6,607 nt of DNA from UBA1351 sp964563505 (lineage in GTDB: Bacteria > Bacillota > Clostridia > Lachnospirales > Vallitaleaceae). The position numbers were made by a program, and so were the translations under genes. The notes under the pieces are model-generated. The model had not been told where the DNA came from. It saw only the letters and a program-made list of their open reading frames with translations, and searched no databases. The DNA lies in assembly GCA_964563505.1 (NCBI GenBank), contig CAZLXW010000117.1:1-6607 (forward strand). The letters run 5' to 3'. This document shows, piece after piece, positions 1 through 6,200 of this stretch (the stretch's first letter is position 1; each line of letters opens with the position of its first letter).

Positions 1-1495
1 TAGCAATGTGTTCAGATAGACGAACATAACCTGTCTCTGTCGCAACAACAGGAGTGCCGGTTTCAATAGCAAAATCAATACCATTATGTCGTGAGCTTTC
101 TACAGAATCATTAGTATAACGAATAACCCCATACTCGGTTGAAATTCGACCTCCAACTGGCTGCAAGAATGGTCCTGTCCAGAGGGGGTGATTATGACTA
201 ATTTCTCGACCTCTGTTGAATGCCTCAACAAGAGCGATTTCATTATCATTGGATCGGATACTAGCTGTACTTGAGGAGGTTTTTAGATGTTGAGTAGGAA
301 ATTCTTTGTGAATGACAGCCACAAGTAACTCCGTAGATACACTCTCACCATCGTTATTTTCTTCGTGAATGGTGAAGGAATATTCACTAGGGGATAATCG
401 GCTCATTAATGGAAGAAATAAATAACTTCCGCCATCTTGATGAATCCATTCTAAAGTTTCGTGATAAATATCTGTTTCAAAAGTATAAACCGAATCTTTG
501 TTTATATGATGTCCTTTTATAACCACAAGGTCACCAGGTTCGTATTCCGAATTATTGAGCTCATAGGATGTAGGTAGCTCAACGTTGAGAAGTGCAGTTT
601 GCGTCAGGCTTCCGTAATCGTGGTCAGCTATTTTTGACCAGTCATAATTTATAACGAGATGATATTCTCCGTTTGTTTGTGGTAAAGGAATGGTGGCTCT
701 TTGATTATCAAAAGTAATTGGGTTTTCATCAATTAGATTTTGAGAAGCATCATACAACAAATAGCTTGCTGTAGGAGTACTGAAAATATCATTGGAATAT
801 TCAAGAGCTAAATTAATTGTCGTATTATCTCTAGCGATCAAGTGGGAATTAAAGTCTGGGGTTGCAATAAAATCGTTGTTTATGACATCTGTAGCATAAT
901 AAGACTTATATATATGATGATTCCATGTTGCCTTAATTTGAGTAGCTAATGTTTTATTATTGTAGGTCATCTGTACATCGGGTAATTTATTTTTTGGGAA
1001 AAAATATTCAAGTAGGCCCGATTTAAATAATTCATTAAATGAATTTGTTGAATATAAGAGAACCGATTCACCCTCAGTAATCTGAAATAGTTCTCGACTA
1101 AAATCAATATCAACTCTATAGGTATCATAATTAGTATCATTGGTAAATGCATTCATTTGCAGTGAAAAAACGTCAGCGTCTTCATTGAGCTTGCTTGAAG
1201 TCTCAACGATCGGAAGACTGCTTTCTGAAAAAGAGTGAAGAAGTTTTTCAAGGGTAACGCTTTTTGATGCATCACTTGCATTAGCAGCAACGATTATGTC
1301 ACATAAAGAACCACTGTGATCATAGAGTTCATAAAATAAATAAGATTTTTGGGACCCTGTTGTTAAGGGGCTAGTCACATTTTTGTTTGTGAATAATTGG
1401 CAAGCAGATACAAGCATTGAAAAACTCATGAGCATGAGTGTTAAAAGTATAATTTGTTTACTTAGCTTCAATCGTTTATTAAAAAAAGGTTGCAT
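1..1495 (-). CDS. M23 (LytM-type) metallopeptidase lipoprotein, C-terminus cut by window edge
   Basis: A minus-strand frame stays open for 498 codons from ATG at 1495-1493 to the left edge; the end of the gene is outside the window. The start is set by GGAGG at 1507-1503, 7 bases upstream; the nearby ATG at 1499 runs into a stop after six codons. Residues 1-32 form a lipoprotein signal: basic N-terminus (KRLKLSK), hydrophobic stretch 15-29 and lipobox V-S-A-C with the acylated Cys at 32, so the product should be anchored on the outer face of the membrane. Residues about 40-435 match no family I recognise; they look beta-rich, with a segment EPGDLVVIKG (319-328) suggestive of an Ig-like sandwich. 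From about W439 the M23 domain begins (WTGPFLQPVGGRIS, then H470-x-G-x-D474), giving the first two zinc ligands; the HxH motif would lie beyond the window. M23 enzymes cut peptidoglycan cross-bridges or stem peptides. Whether this one is active cannot be judged without the missing end. Confidence 0.88.
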   Translation of the reverse strand, partial: MQPFFNKRLKLSKQIILLTLMLMSFSMLVSACQLFTNKNVTSPLTTGSQKSYLFYELYDHSGSLCDIIVAANASDASKSVTLEKLLHSFSESSLPIVETSSKLNEDADVFSLQMNAFTNDTNYDTYRVDIDFSRELFQITEGESVLLYSTNSFNELFKSGLLEYFFPKNKLPDVQMTYNNKTLATQIKATWNHHIYKSYYATDVINNDFIATPDFNSHLIARDNTTINLALEYSNDIFSTPTASYLLYDASQNLIDENPITFDNQRATIPLPQTNGEYHLVINYDWSKIADHDYGSLTQTALLNVELPTSYELNNSEYEPGDLVVIKGHHINKDSVYTFETDIYHETLEWIHQDGGSYLFLPLMSRLSPSEYSFTIHEENNDGESVSTELLVAVIHKEFPTQHLKTSSSTASIRSNDNEIALVEAFNRGREISHNHPLWTGPFLQPVGGRISTEYGVIRYTNDSVESSRHNGIDFAIETGTPVVATETGYVRLSEHIA

Positions 1496-1536
1496 ACATA
1501 ATCCTCCATAACATTACTGGTAATTGAAATATACAT

Positions 1537-1545
1537 ATTATAGCA
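1537..1545 (-). promoter_or_regulatory. Extended -10 promoter for the M23 lipoprotein gene
   Basis: Read on the minus strand, 1545-1537 is TGCTATAAT, an extended -10 element (TG-n-TATAAT). I see no good -35 at 16-18 bases; TTGCTT lies 20 bases upstream, which is too far. Transcription would start near 1530, leaving a leader of about 35 bases with the GGAGG site. Inferred from consensus only. Confidence 0.55.
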
Positions 1546-1581
1546 GATTTTAAAATATAATAAAGCAAATAAGTTAAAAAA

Positions 1582-1611
1582 TTAGAATTGTTTCATATTT
1601 CATGATATAAT
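1582..1611 (+). promoter_or_regulatory. Promoter of the gltX-ung-pseudo-receiver cluster
   Basis: TGATATAAT at 1603-1611 is an extended -10 box. The best -35 at a workable distance is the weak TTAGAA at 1582-1587 (18-base spacer). The predicted start near 1618 leaves a leader of about 42 bases, too short for a T-box or other riboswitch. The ribosome binding site AAAGGAG is at 1646-1652. Confidence 0.55.
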
Positions 1612-1659
1612 AATTTGTGATTTATATTTACGAAAATTCATAATTAAAGGAGTTTCAAG

Positions 1660-3129
1660 ATGAGTAATAAAATAAGAACGCGTTATGCACCAAGTCCAAC
1701 AGGGAAAATGCATGTAGGAAACTTAAGAACCGCATTATATGCATACTTAATAGCAAAGCATGAGAATGGAGATTTTTTGTTGCGGATTGAAGATACGGAT
1801 CAAGAACGATTTGTTGAAGGTGCAACAGATATTATATATAATACATTATCAGATGCAGGACTGATTCATGATGAAGGCCCGGATAAGGATGGCGGGGTAG
1901 GTCCTTATGTTCAAAGTGAACGACAGAAACAAGGCGTTTACTTGGAACATGCTGAAAAATTGATTGAAAATGGAGAAGCCTATTACTGTTTTTGTAATAA
2001 AGAACGACTAGAAGGTCTACGCCAAGAAGCTGAGAATAACAAGGAAACCTATCGTTATGATAAGCATTGTTTGCATTTGTCTAAAGAAGACGTCAATACA
2101 AAACTTGCGAAAAATGAAGCCTATGTAATTCGTCAAAACAATCCTATTGAAGGAACAACTGTTTTTTCAGATGTCCTTTACGGAGACATAACGGTTGATA
2201 ACAAAGAGCTTGAAGATATGGTTCTAATAAAAACAGATGGATATCCAACATATAATTTTGCCAATGTTGTTGATGATCATTTAATGGGTATTACCCACGT
2301 AGTCAGAGGAAATGAATACTTATCTTCATCACCCAAATATAATCGTCTCTATAATGCATTTGGTTGGGATGTCCCTGTTTATGTGCATTGCCCTCTTATC
2401 ACAGATGAAAATCACAAAAAGTTAAGTAAACGACTCGGCCATGCTTCATATGAAGATCTTATTGAGCTTGGCTTCTTAAGTGAAGCCATTGTAAATTTTG
2501 TGGCTTTATTAGGATGGAGTCCTTCATCAAATGAAGAAATCTTTTCTATGAATGAATTAATTGAACGATTTGACTATCATAATATTAACAAAGCACCTGC
2601 AGTTTTTGATATGAAAAAATTTAGATGGATGAACAGCGAATATATTAAACGCTTGCAACCGGAAGCTTTTTATAAACGTGTTGAAGAACGAATTAAAAAA
2701 GTAGTGCCAAATGAAACAATTGACCACAAAAAAATAGCTGCATTGGCACAAACTCGCCTTGAAACATTAAGGGAGATTGACGAAATTATTGATTTTTTTC
2801 AAGAAGTTCCGGAATATGATAAGGCTATTTATACGCATAAAAAAATGAAAACGAATCCGGAAAATTCACGTGGATTCATGCAACAAGTATTGCCTGTACT
2901 TGAAGAACAAGACGTTTGGACGGTAGATGCCCTACATGAATCTGTGATGGCATTTATCAAAACCACTGATTTGAAAAATGGTCAAGTTTTATGGCCATTA
3001 AGAACAGCGTTATCCGGTAAAGAATCGACTCCGGGAGGGGCGTTTGATATTATGGATATTTTAGGAAAAGAGGAATCTATAAAACGGATACAAGCAGGTA
3101 TTAAGAAGCTAGAAGATGAAATGGAGTAA
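1660..3129 (+). CDS. gltX: Glutamyl-tRNA synthetase
   Basis: Class I aminoacyl-tRNA synthetase that charges tRNA-Glu with glutamate in the cytosol; in Bacillota lacking GlnRS the enzyme commonly also makes Glu-tRNA-Gln for GatCAB, but the sequence alone does not settle specificity here. At 489 residues it is normal length. The N-terminus has RYAPSPTGKMHVGN, with the HIGH-type motif HVGN at 18-21, then LRIEDTDQER (41-50). The KMSKS-type loop is KLSKR at 254-258. A likely zinc site is formed by C110, C112, C137 and H139, the arrangement seen in E. coli GluRS. Residues after about 320 are the helical anticodon-binding part, with the typical WPLRTALSGKESTPGG segment at 445-460. The ATG at 1660 is preceded by AAAGGAG with 7 bases between. 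First gene of a cluster with ung, which follows after 3 bases. Confidence 0.97.
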   Translation: MSNKIRTRYAPSPTGKMHVGNLRTALYAYLIAKHENGDFLLRIEDTDQERFVEGATDIIYNTLSDAGLIHDEGPDKDGGVGPYVQSERQKQGVYLEHAEKLIENGEAYYCFCNKERLEGLRQEAENNKETYRYDKHCLHLSKEDVNTKLAKNEAYVIRQNNPIEGTTVFSDVLYGDITVDNKELEDMVLIKTDGYPTYNFANVVDDHLMGITHVVRGNEYLSSSPKYNRLYNAFGWDVPVYVHCPLITDENHKKLSKRLGHASYEDLIELGFLSEAIVNFVALLGWSPSSNEEIFSMNELIERFDYHNINKAPAVFDMKKFRWMNSEYIKRLQPEAFYKRVEERIKKVVPNETIDHKKIAALAQTRLETLREIDEIIDFFQEVPEYDKAIYTHKKMKTNPENSRGFMQQVLPVLEEQDVWTVDALHESVMAFIKTTDLKNGQVLWPLRTALSGKESTPGGAFDIMDILGKEESIKRIQAGIKKLEDEME

Positions 3130-3132
3130 GAG

Positions 3133-3807
3133 ATGAGCGAAGTTTTTACAAATGATTGGAAGGATATTCTTCAAGACGAGCTAGCGCAAGAGTATTATGT
3201 GAAAATGCGCGAATTCTTAATACAAGAATATAAAACAAAACGAATCTTTCCAAAAGCAAGTGATATATTCAATGCCTTTCATTTAACACCATATAATGAT
3301 GTAAAAGTAGTGATTATTGGACAAGATCCGTATCATGACGAAAATCAGGCCCATGGACTCTGCTTTTCTGTAAAAAAAGAGGTTCCTATTCCACCAAGTT
3401 TACGTAATATTTATAAGGAATTGGAAAGGGACTGCGGATGTTATATACCTAAACACGGCAACCTTGAAAAATGGGCAAAACAGGGGGTTTTGCTTATTAA
3501 TGCAGTACTAACAGTGCGTGCACATGAAGCTGCATCACATTCAAAAATTGGATGGGAACAGTTCACGGACCATGTGATTTCTACATTGAATGAACGAAAG
3601 GAACCGGTTATTTTCCTTTTGTGGGGAAACTTTGCCAGGTCAAAGAAAAAATTAATTACCAATAATCAACATTATATCATTGAATCGACGCATCCAAGTC
3701 CACTATCTGCATCACGAGGTTTTTTTGGAAGTTGCCCGTTTTCAAAGATTAATAAGATATTGGATGATAATAATCAAAAATGTATTGATTGGCAAATCGA
3801 CGATTAA
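3133..3807 (+). CDS. ung: Uracil-DNA glycosylase, family 1
   Basis: Removes uracil from DNA by cutting the N-glycosidic bond, the first step of base-excision repair after cytosine deamination or dUMP misincorporation. At 224 residues it is full length. The water-activating motif GQDPYH is at 63-68 with catalytic D65, the uracil-binding Asn is N123 in LLINAVLTV, and the minor-groove loop HPSPLSASRG starts at H187. All signature residues of family 1 are present, so the enzyme should be active. The gene starts 3 bases after the gltX stop and its ribosome binding site, GGAG at 3123-3126, lies inside the last gltX codons, so the two are almost certainly co-transcribed and perhaps translationally coupled. 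The pairing with a tRNA synthetase gene is probably organisational rather than functional. Confidence 0.97.
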   Translation: MSEVFTNDWKDILQDELAQEYYVKMREFLIQEYKTKRIFPKASDIFNAFHLTPYNDVKVVIIGQDPYHDENQAHGLCFSVKKEVPIPPSLRNIYKELERDCGCYIPKHGNLEKWAKQGVLLINAVLTVRAHEAASHSKIGWEQFTDHVISTLNERKEPVIFLLWGNFARSKKKLITNNQHYIIESTHPSPLSASRGFFGSCPFSKINKILDDNNQKCIDWQIDD

Positions 3808-3846
3808 TTGCTTCATTATTTGCAAGATTAAAAAGGAGGATTATTT

Positions 3847-4320
3847 GTGGGGAATGGTAAAAAAGAAACGATTGTTATTTTAGATAACCAAGAAGAAGAA
3901 CTTGTATGGTTGTCTCAATTGTTTGAAGAGGAAAGTTATGAAGTAAACATAGCAACTAATTTAGAACAACTCTTATTTTGTCTAAAAGAAGAAAAAACGG
4001 ACTTAGTAGTTATTAATTTTTATGGTGAAGTACACAAGAAAAAAGAAGTCTTTTTAAAACTCAGAGGACAAGAGAGGTATTTTGGGCTTCCCATATTAGG
4101 TTTATTTAGAAATGAACCCTTAGAAACCATGGATTTGTATTTAGAACTTGGCTTGGACCATATTTGTACCTATCCTTTTTCAAAGAAAGATATTCTTATT
4201 CATGCGGAACAATTAATAGATGCAATGAAAAAAAGAGAACTTATTGATTCGCTTAATTTAGAAATACTTATTTTGAAAAAGGAAAATACAATATTAAAAA
4301 AGAAGCTGGATAAGAAATAA
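3847..4320 (+). CDS. Degenerate receiver-domain (pseudo-receiver) protein with C-terminal leucine-zipper coiled coil
   Basis: 157-residue protein starting at GTG 3847, with GGAGG at 3835-3839 and 7 bases of spacing. Residues 7-125 follow the CheY-like pattern: IVILDNQEEE (9-18) at strand 1, TDLVVIN (51-57) at strand 3, LPILGLF (81-87) at strand 4, and GLDHICTYPFSKKDIL (102-117) at strand 5. The key positions have changed: the acidic pair is D13-N14, the phospho-acceptor Asp is N57, the conserved Thr/Ser is F87 and the conserved Lys is Y109. Ordinary Asp phosphorylation therefore looks impossible. Residues about 129-157 form a heptad pattern with a-positions I133, I140, N147, L154 and d-positions L136, L143, L150, like a GCN4-type dimer with a buried Asn. 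There is no DNA-binding or enzymatic output domain. It follows ung by 39 bases without a visible terminator and is probably in the gltX-ung transcript. Likely a dimeric, phosphorylation-independent protein-interaction module; its partner is unknown. Confidence 0.8.
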   Translation: MGNGKKETIVILDNQEEELVWLSQLFEEESYEVNIATNLEQLLFCLKEEKTDLVVINFYGEVHKKKEVFLKLRGQERYFGLPILGLFRNEPLETMDLYLELGLDHICTYPFSKKDILIHAEQLIDAMKKRELIDSLNLEILILKKENTILKKKLDKK

Positions 4321-4370
4321 AAAAGGCTATTGAATCGATAATCTATATTGATTCAATAGCTCTTTGTTTT
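4321..4370. terminator. Bidirectional intrinsic terminator between convergent genes
   Basis: GCTATTGAATC (4326-4336) and GATTCAATAGC (4350-4360) form a perfect 11-bp stem with a 13-base loop. On the plus strand it begins 5 bases after the pseudo-receiver stop and is followed by TCTTTGTTTT. On the minus strand the stem is followed by CTTTTTTATTT, a better T-run, and it lies just past the stop (4371-4369) of the membrane-protein gene. It should serve both convergent transcripts. The stem is rather AT-rich. Confidence 0.85.
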
Positions 4371-4770
4371 AATAGATAAAGTTCATGTTATTTAACGCAT
4401 ATGCGATATATAATAAAATGCTTAGAGTAGAAACAATAAGTGAAATAACAAGAGATACACTTATATGGTCTGTTTTTCGCTTTAACCGCCGAGTATTTAT
4501 GATCAATGATAACAAAGAGAAGAAGAAAAGTACAACAGCAACGATAAAAGAAATTACCATCATCTGTTCATCCCATACGGTTCGCCTTGATACATCAAAA
4601 AGTCGATCAAAAAAAGTGGTTTGTTCAGGACGGGCCATATCGGTAATAAGGAAAAAAGTACCTAATAAAAGCCAGACAACAAAACTTGACACTCGAATCC
4701 AGTAGACAAGAAAATCGGGGCCAATGCGTTTCTCGTAAAAATTCGATCTATGGCTATCCATCATGGTCAT
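4369..4770 (-). CDS. Small three-helix membrane protein, function unknown
   Basis: I do not recognise a family. The start chosen is ATG 4770, because AAAGGAGGG (4785-4777) sits 6 bases before it; a start at 4809 would add 13 residues, but it precedes the predicted transcription start near 4803 and has no binding site. The 133-residue product has hydrophobic segments at about 27-44, 70-92 and 103-126. The basic cluster NTRRLKRKTD (92-101) between helices 2 and 3 and the basic N-terminus (R8, K14, R15, R26) predict N-terminus inside, C-terminus outside by the positive-inside rule. The loop at 45-69 (with FFDRLFDVSRRTVWDE) would then be external. No enzymatic motif or signal peptide is seen. It has its own promoter, diverges from ilvE and converges on the pseudo-receiver gene, so context gives no clear role. 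Confidence 0.8.
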   Translation of the reverse strand: MTMMDSHRSNFYEKRIGPDFLVYWIRVSSFVVWLLLGTFFLITDMARPEQTTFFDRLFDVSRRTVWDEQMMVISFIVAVVLFFFSLLSLIINTRRLKRKTDHISVSLVISLIVSTLSILLYIAYALNNMNFIY

Positions 4771-4809
4771 GGCAAACCCTCCTTTAAAATAAAAACAATC
4801 TATGAACAT

Positions 4810-4818
4810 ATTATATCA
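4810..4818 (-). promoter_or_regulatory. Extended -10 promoter of the membrane-protein gene
   Basis: Minus strand 4818-4810 reads TGATATAAT, an extended -10 element. The -35 region is poor (T-rich, no TTGACA-like box at 16-18 bases), as is usual for extended -10 promoters. The predicted start near 4803 leaves a leader of about 33 bases carrying AAAGGAGGG. Confidence 0.6.
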
Positions 4819-4850
4819 TAATTGTGAACAAAATAAAAGCAAATCTTGCT

Positions 4851-4866
4851 GTGCGTTATAACGCAC
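4851..4866. promoter_or_regulatory. Perfect 16-bp palindrome, candidate operator between divergent promoters
   Basis: GTGCGTTATAACGCAC is a perfect inverted repeat with no spacer, and is GC-richer at its arms than the AT-rich surroundings. It lies about 48-63 bases upstream of the membrane-protein start point and about 64-79 bases upstream of the ilvE start point, so it could bind a dimeric regulator acting on either or both. There is no T-run beside it, so a terminator is unlikely. I cannot assign it to a known regulator. Confidence 0.5.
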
Positions 4867-4894
4867 TATAAATGCAAAAAAAAGACTTTTATTA

Positions 4895-4923
4895 TTGTAA
4901 CTTCATTTTATTTCTGTTATAAT
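4895..4923 (+). promoter_or_regulatory. Strong sigma-A-type promoter of ilvE
   Basis: TTGTAA at 4895-4900 and TATAAT at 4918-4923 are separated by 17 bases, with TG at 4915-4916 making the -10 extended. It is the best promoter in the window. Transcription should begin near 4930, leaving only about 25 bases before the start codon, so there is no room for a leader-peptide attenuator or T-box; any control by amino acids would have to act at the promoter. Confidence 0.8.
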
Positions 4924-4955
4924 ATCTGCAATGAACGATTATAAGGAGGTATACA

Positions 4956-6017
4956 GTGAATATTCAAGTGAAAAGGACAGAAAATTTAAAAGAAAAGCCA
5001 TCGATGGATCACCTTGGATTCGGTAATATTTTTACTGATCATATGTTTATTATGGATTATACAGAAGGAAATGGATGGCATGATGCACGTATCATTCCCT
5101 ATCAGCCTTTATCTTTAGACCCTGCTACAATGGTGTTTCATTACGGTCAAGAAATGTTTGAAGGATTAAAAGCATATAAGAATCCACAAGGAGATATTTT
5201 GCTGTTTCGTCCGGAAAAAAATGCGGAACGTTTAAATGTTACGAATAATCGAATCTGTATGCCAGAATTACCGGTTGAAGACTTTATTGATGCGGTTAAA
5301 GCAATTGTTGATATTGATAAAGATTGGATTCCTGAAGGGGTAGGTAATGCACTATATATTCGACCCTTTATTATTGCAACAGATCCCTTTTTAGGTGTTC
5401 GTCCATCACTAACGTATAAATTCATGATTATTTTATCGCCGGTTGGCCCTTATTATAAAGAGGGGATTAATCCGGTTAAAATTTGGGTGGAACAAGAATA
5501 TGTACGTGCTGTACCTGGTGGAATTGGATTTGCCAAAACTGGTGGTAATTATGCCGCAAGTATTAAAGCTCAGGCAAATGCCAAAAGTAGAGGATATGCC
5601 CAAGTGTTATGGTTAGATGGTATTGAACGTAAATATATCGAGGAAGTCGGGACCATGAACGTTTTCTTTAAGATTGACGGACGTGTAATTACGCCGAGTT
5701 TAACAGGAAGTATTCTTGAGGGAGTCACTCGAAATACGGTCATAGAATTATTGAAAACATGGGGAATACCTGTGTCGGAAGAACGTATATCGATAGAAGA
5801 ACTCATTGAATATGGCCGACAAGGATTGCTCGAAGAAGCCTTTGGTACGGGAACTGCAGCAGTAATCTCTCCCGTGGGTGAGTTTAGATACAATGATCAG
5901 GTTATTGTTGTTCATGATGGAATTATCGGGGAATTGTCCCAACGTATTTATGATGAGTTGACAAGCATTCAAATGGGCAAAATTGAAGATAAATTTGGCT
6001 GGACAGTAAAAATATAA
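4956..6017 (+). CDS. ilvE: Branched-chain amino-acid aminotransferase (PLP, fold type IV)
   Basis: Transfers the amino group between glutamate and the 2-oxo acids of Leu, Ile and Val: the last step of their synthesis and the first of their breakdown, in the cytosol with pyridoxal phosphate. The 353-residue length and the motifs match the longer BCAT type found in Bacillus and eukaryotes rather than the roughly 310-residue E. coli type. Visible signatures are FHYGQEMFEGLKAY (61-74), LFRPEKNAERL (83-93), the PLP lysine K194 in GFAKTGGNYAAS, YIEEVGTMN (227-235), GSILEGVTRNT (251-261) and EAFGTGTAAVISPV (294-307). The start is GTG 4956, with GGAGG at 4945-4949 and 6 bases of spacing. It is transcribed alone from its own promoter: the upstream gene is divergent, and an inverted-repeat element follows 13 bases after the stop. 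No other ilv or leu gene is in view, so direction of use in the cell is open. Bacillus paralogues (IlvE/IlvK) make the exact paralogue name uncertain. Confidence 0.95.
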   Translation: MNIQVKRTENLKEKPSMDHLGFGNIFTDHMFIMDYTEGNGWHDARIIPYQPLSLDPATMVFHYGQEMFEGLKAYKNPQGDILLFRPEKNAERLNVTNNRICMPELPVEDFIDAVKAIVDIDKDWIPEGVGNALYIRPFIIATDPFLGVRPSLTYKFMIILSPVGPYYKEGINPVKIWVEQEYVRAVPGGIGFAKTGGNYAASIKAQANAKSRGYAQVLWLDGIERKYIEEVGTMNVFFKIDGRVITPSLTGSILEGVTRNTVIELLKTWGIPVSEERISIEELIEYGRQGLLEEAFGTGTAAVISPVGEFRYNDQVIVVHDGIIGELSQRIYDELTSIQMGKIEDKFGWTVKI

Positions 6018-6030
6018 GGAAGAGCCAGTG

Positions 6031-6056
6031 TGTATCCGTATAAAAAGTGCACCGAT
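6031..6056 (+). repeat. Left terminal inverted repeat of the 164-bp element
   Basis: 26-base arm, matching the right arm at 25 of 26 positions in reverse complement. It begins 13 bases after the ilvE stop codon. Confidence 0.8.
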
Positions 6057-6168
6057 TTAGACTTTTGATAGACGTGATATTTATTCGATCATTAGGGTAT
6101 AGGGTATAAATTTTGAGATGGTAATAGAATTGGATTTTCGTTTTGAAATATGTAGAATAGAATAAGAT

Positions 6169-6194
6169 ATCGGTACACTTTTTATACGGATACA
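6169..6194 (-). repeat. Right terminal inverted repeat of the 164-bp element
   Basis: 26-base arm, reverse complement of the left arm except for one transition. Its outer end is 6 bases from the stop codon of the neighbouring minus-strand gene. Confidence 0.8.
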
Positions 6195-6200
6195 TCACAA

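Larger units (their letters stand above)
6031..6194. mobile_element. 164-bp MITE-like noncoding element with 26-bp terminal inverted repeats
   Basis: The left arm, 6031-6056, begins TGTATCCGTATAAAAAGTG and ends ACCGAT. The right arm, 6169-6194, is its reverse complement with 25 of 26 bases matching; the one difference is C on the left against T on the right at arm position 20. The 112-base interior (6057-6168) has no credible gene and holds a tandem AGGGTAT pair (6094-6107). The arms begin with TGT, as do ends of IS21-family elements, and the general look recalls them; this is from memory and not verified. No clear direct target repeat flanks it: the flanks are CAGTG and TCACA, which instead extend the inverted repeat with a one-base offset. 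It lies just after ilvE and 6 bases beyond the stop of the transposase-like gene, so it may also fold in both transcripts. Alternatives are a BIME/REP-like repeat or an unusual long-loop terminator. Confidence 0.65.

Noticed and set aside
1588..1611. TTGTTT at 1588-1593 as the -35 of the gltX promoter
   Set aside because: The spacer to TATAAT is only 12 bases, too short for sigma-A; the extended -10 explains the promoter better.
1612..1659. T-box leader before gltX, or before ilvE at 4924-4955
   Set aside because: Predicted leaders of about 42 and 25 bases are far too short for a T-box, and no T-box consensus or antiterminator stem is seen.
3680..3883. 67-codon plus-strand frame bridging ung and the pseudo-receiver gene
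   Set aside because: Out-of-frame overlap with two well-supported genes, no binding site before its start and no protein-like pattern.
4385..4705. 106-codon plus-strand frame opposite the membrane-protein gene
   Set aside because: Antisense shadow: no ribosome binding site and low-complexity basic translation, while the opposite strand has clear start signals and membrane helices.
4771..4809. Longer start for the membrane protein at 4809, adding 13 residues
   Set aside because: It lies upstream of the predicted transcription start (about 4803), has no ribosome binding site, and its extra codons span the strong AAAGGAGGG that serves ATG 4770.
5923..6198. 91-codon minus-strand frame across the end of ilvE and the inverted-repeat element
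   Set aside because: It overlaps the ilvE end antisense, runs through both repeat arms, has no ribosome binding site and gives no recognisable protein.
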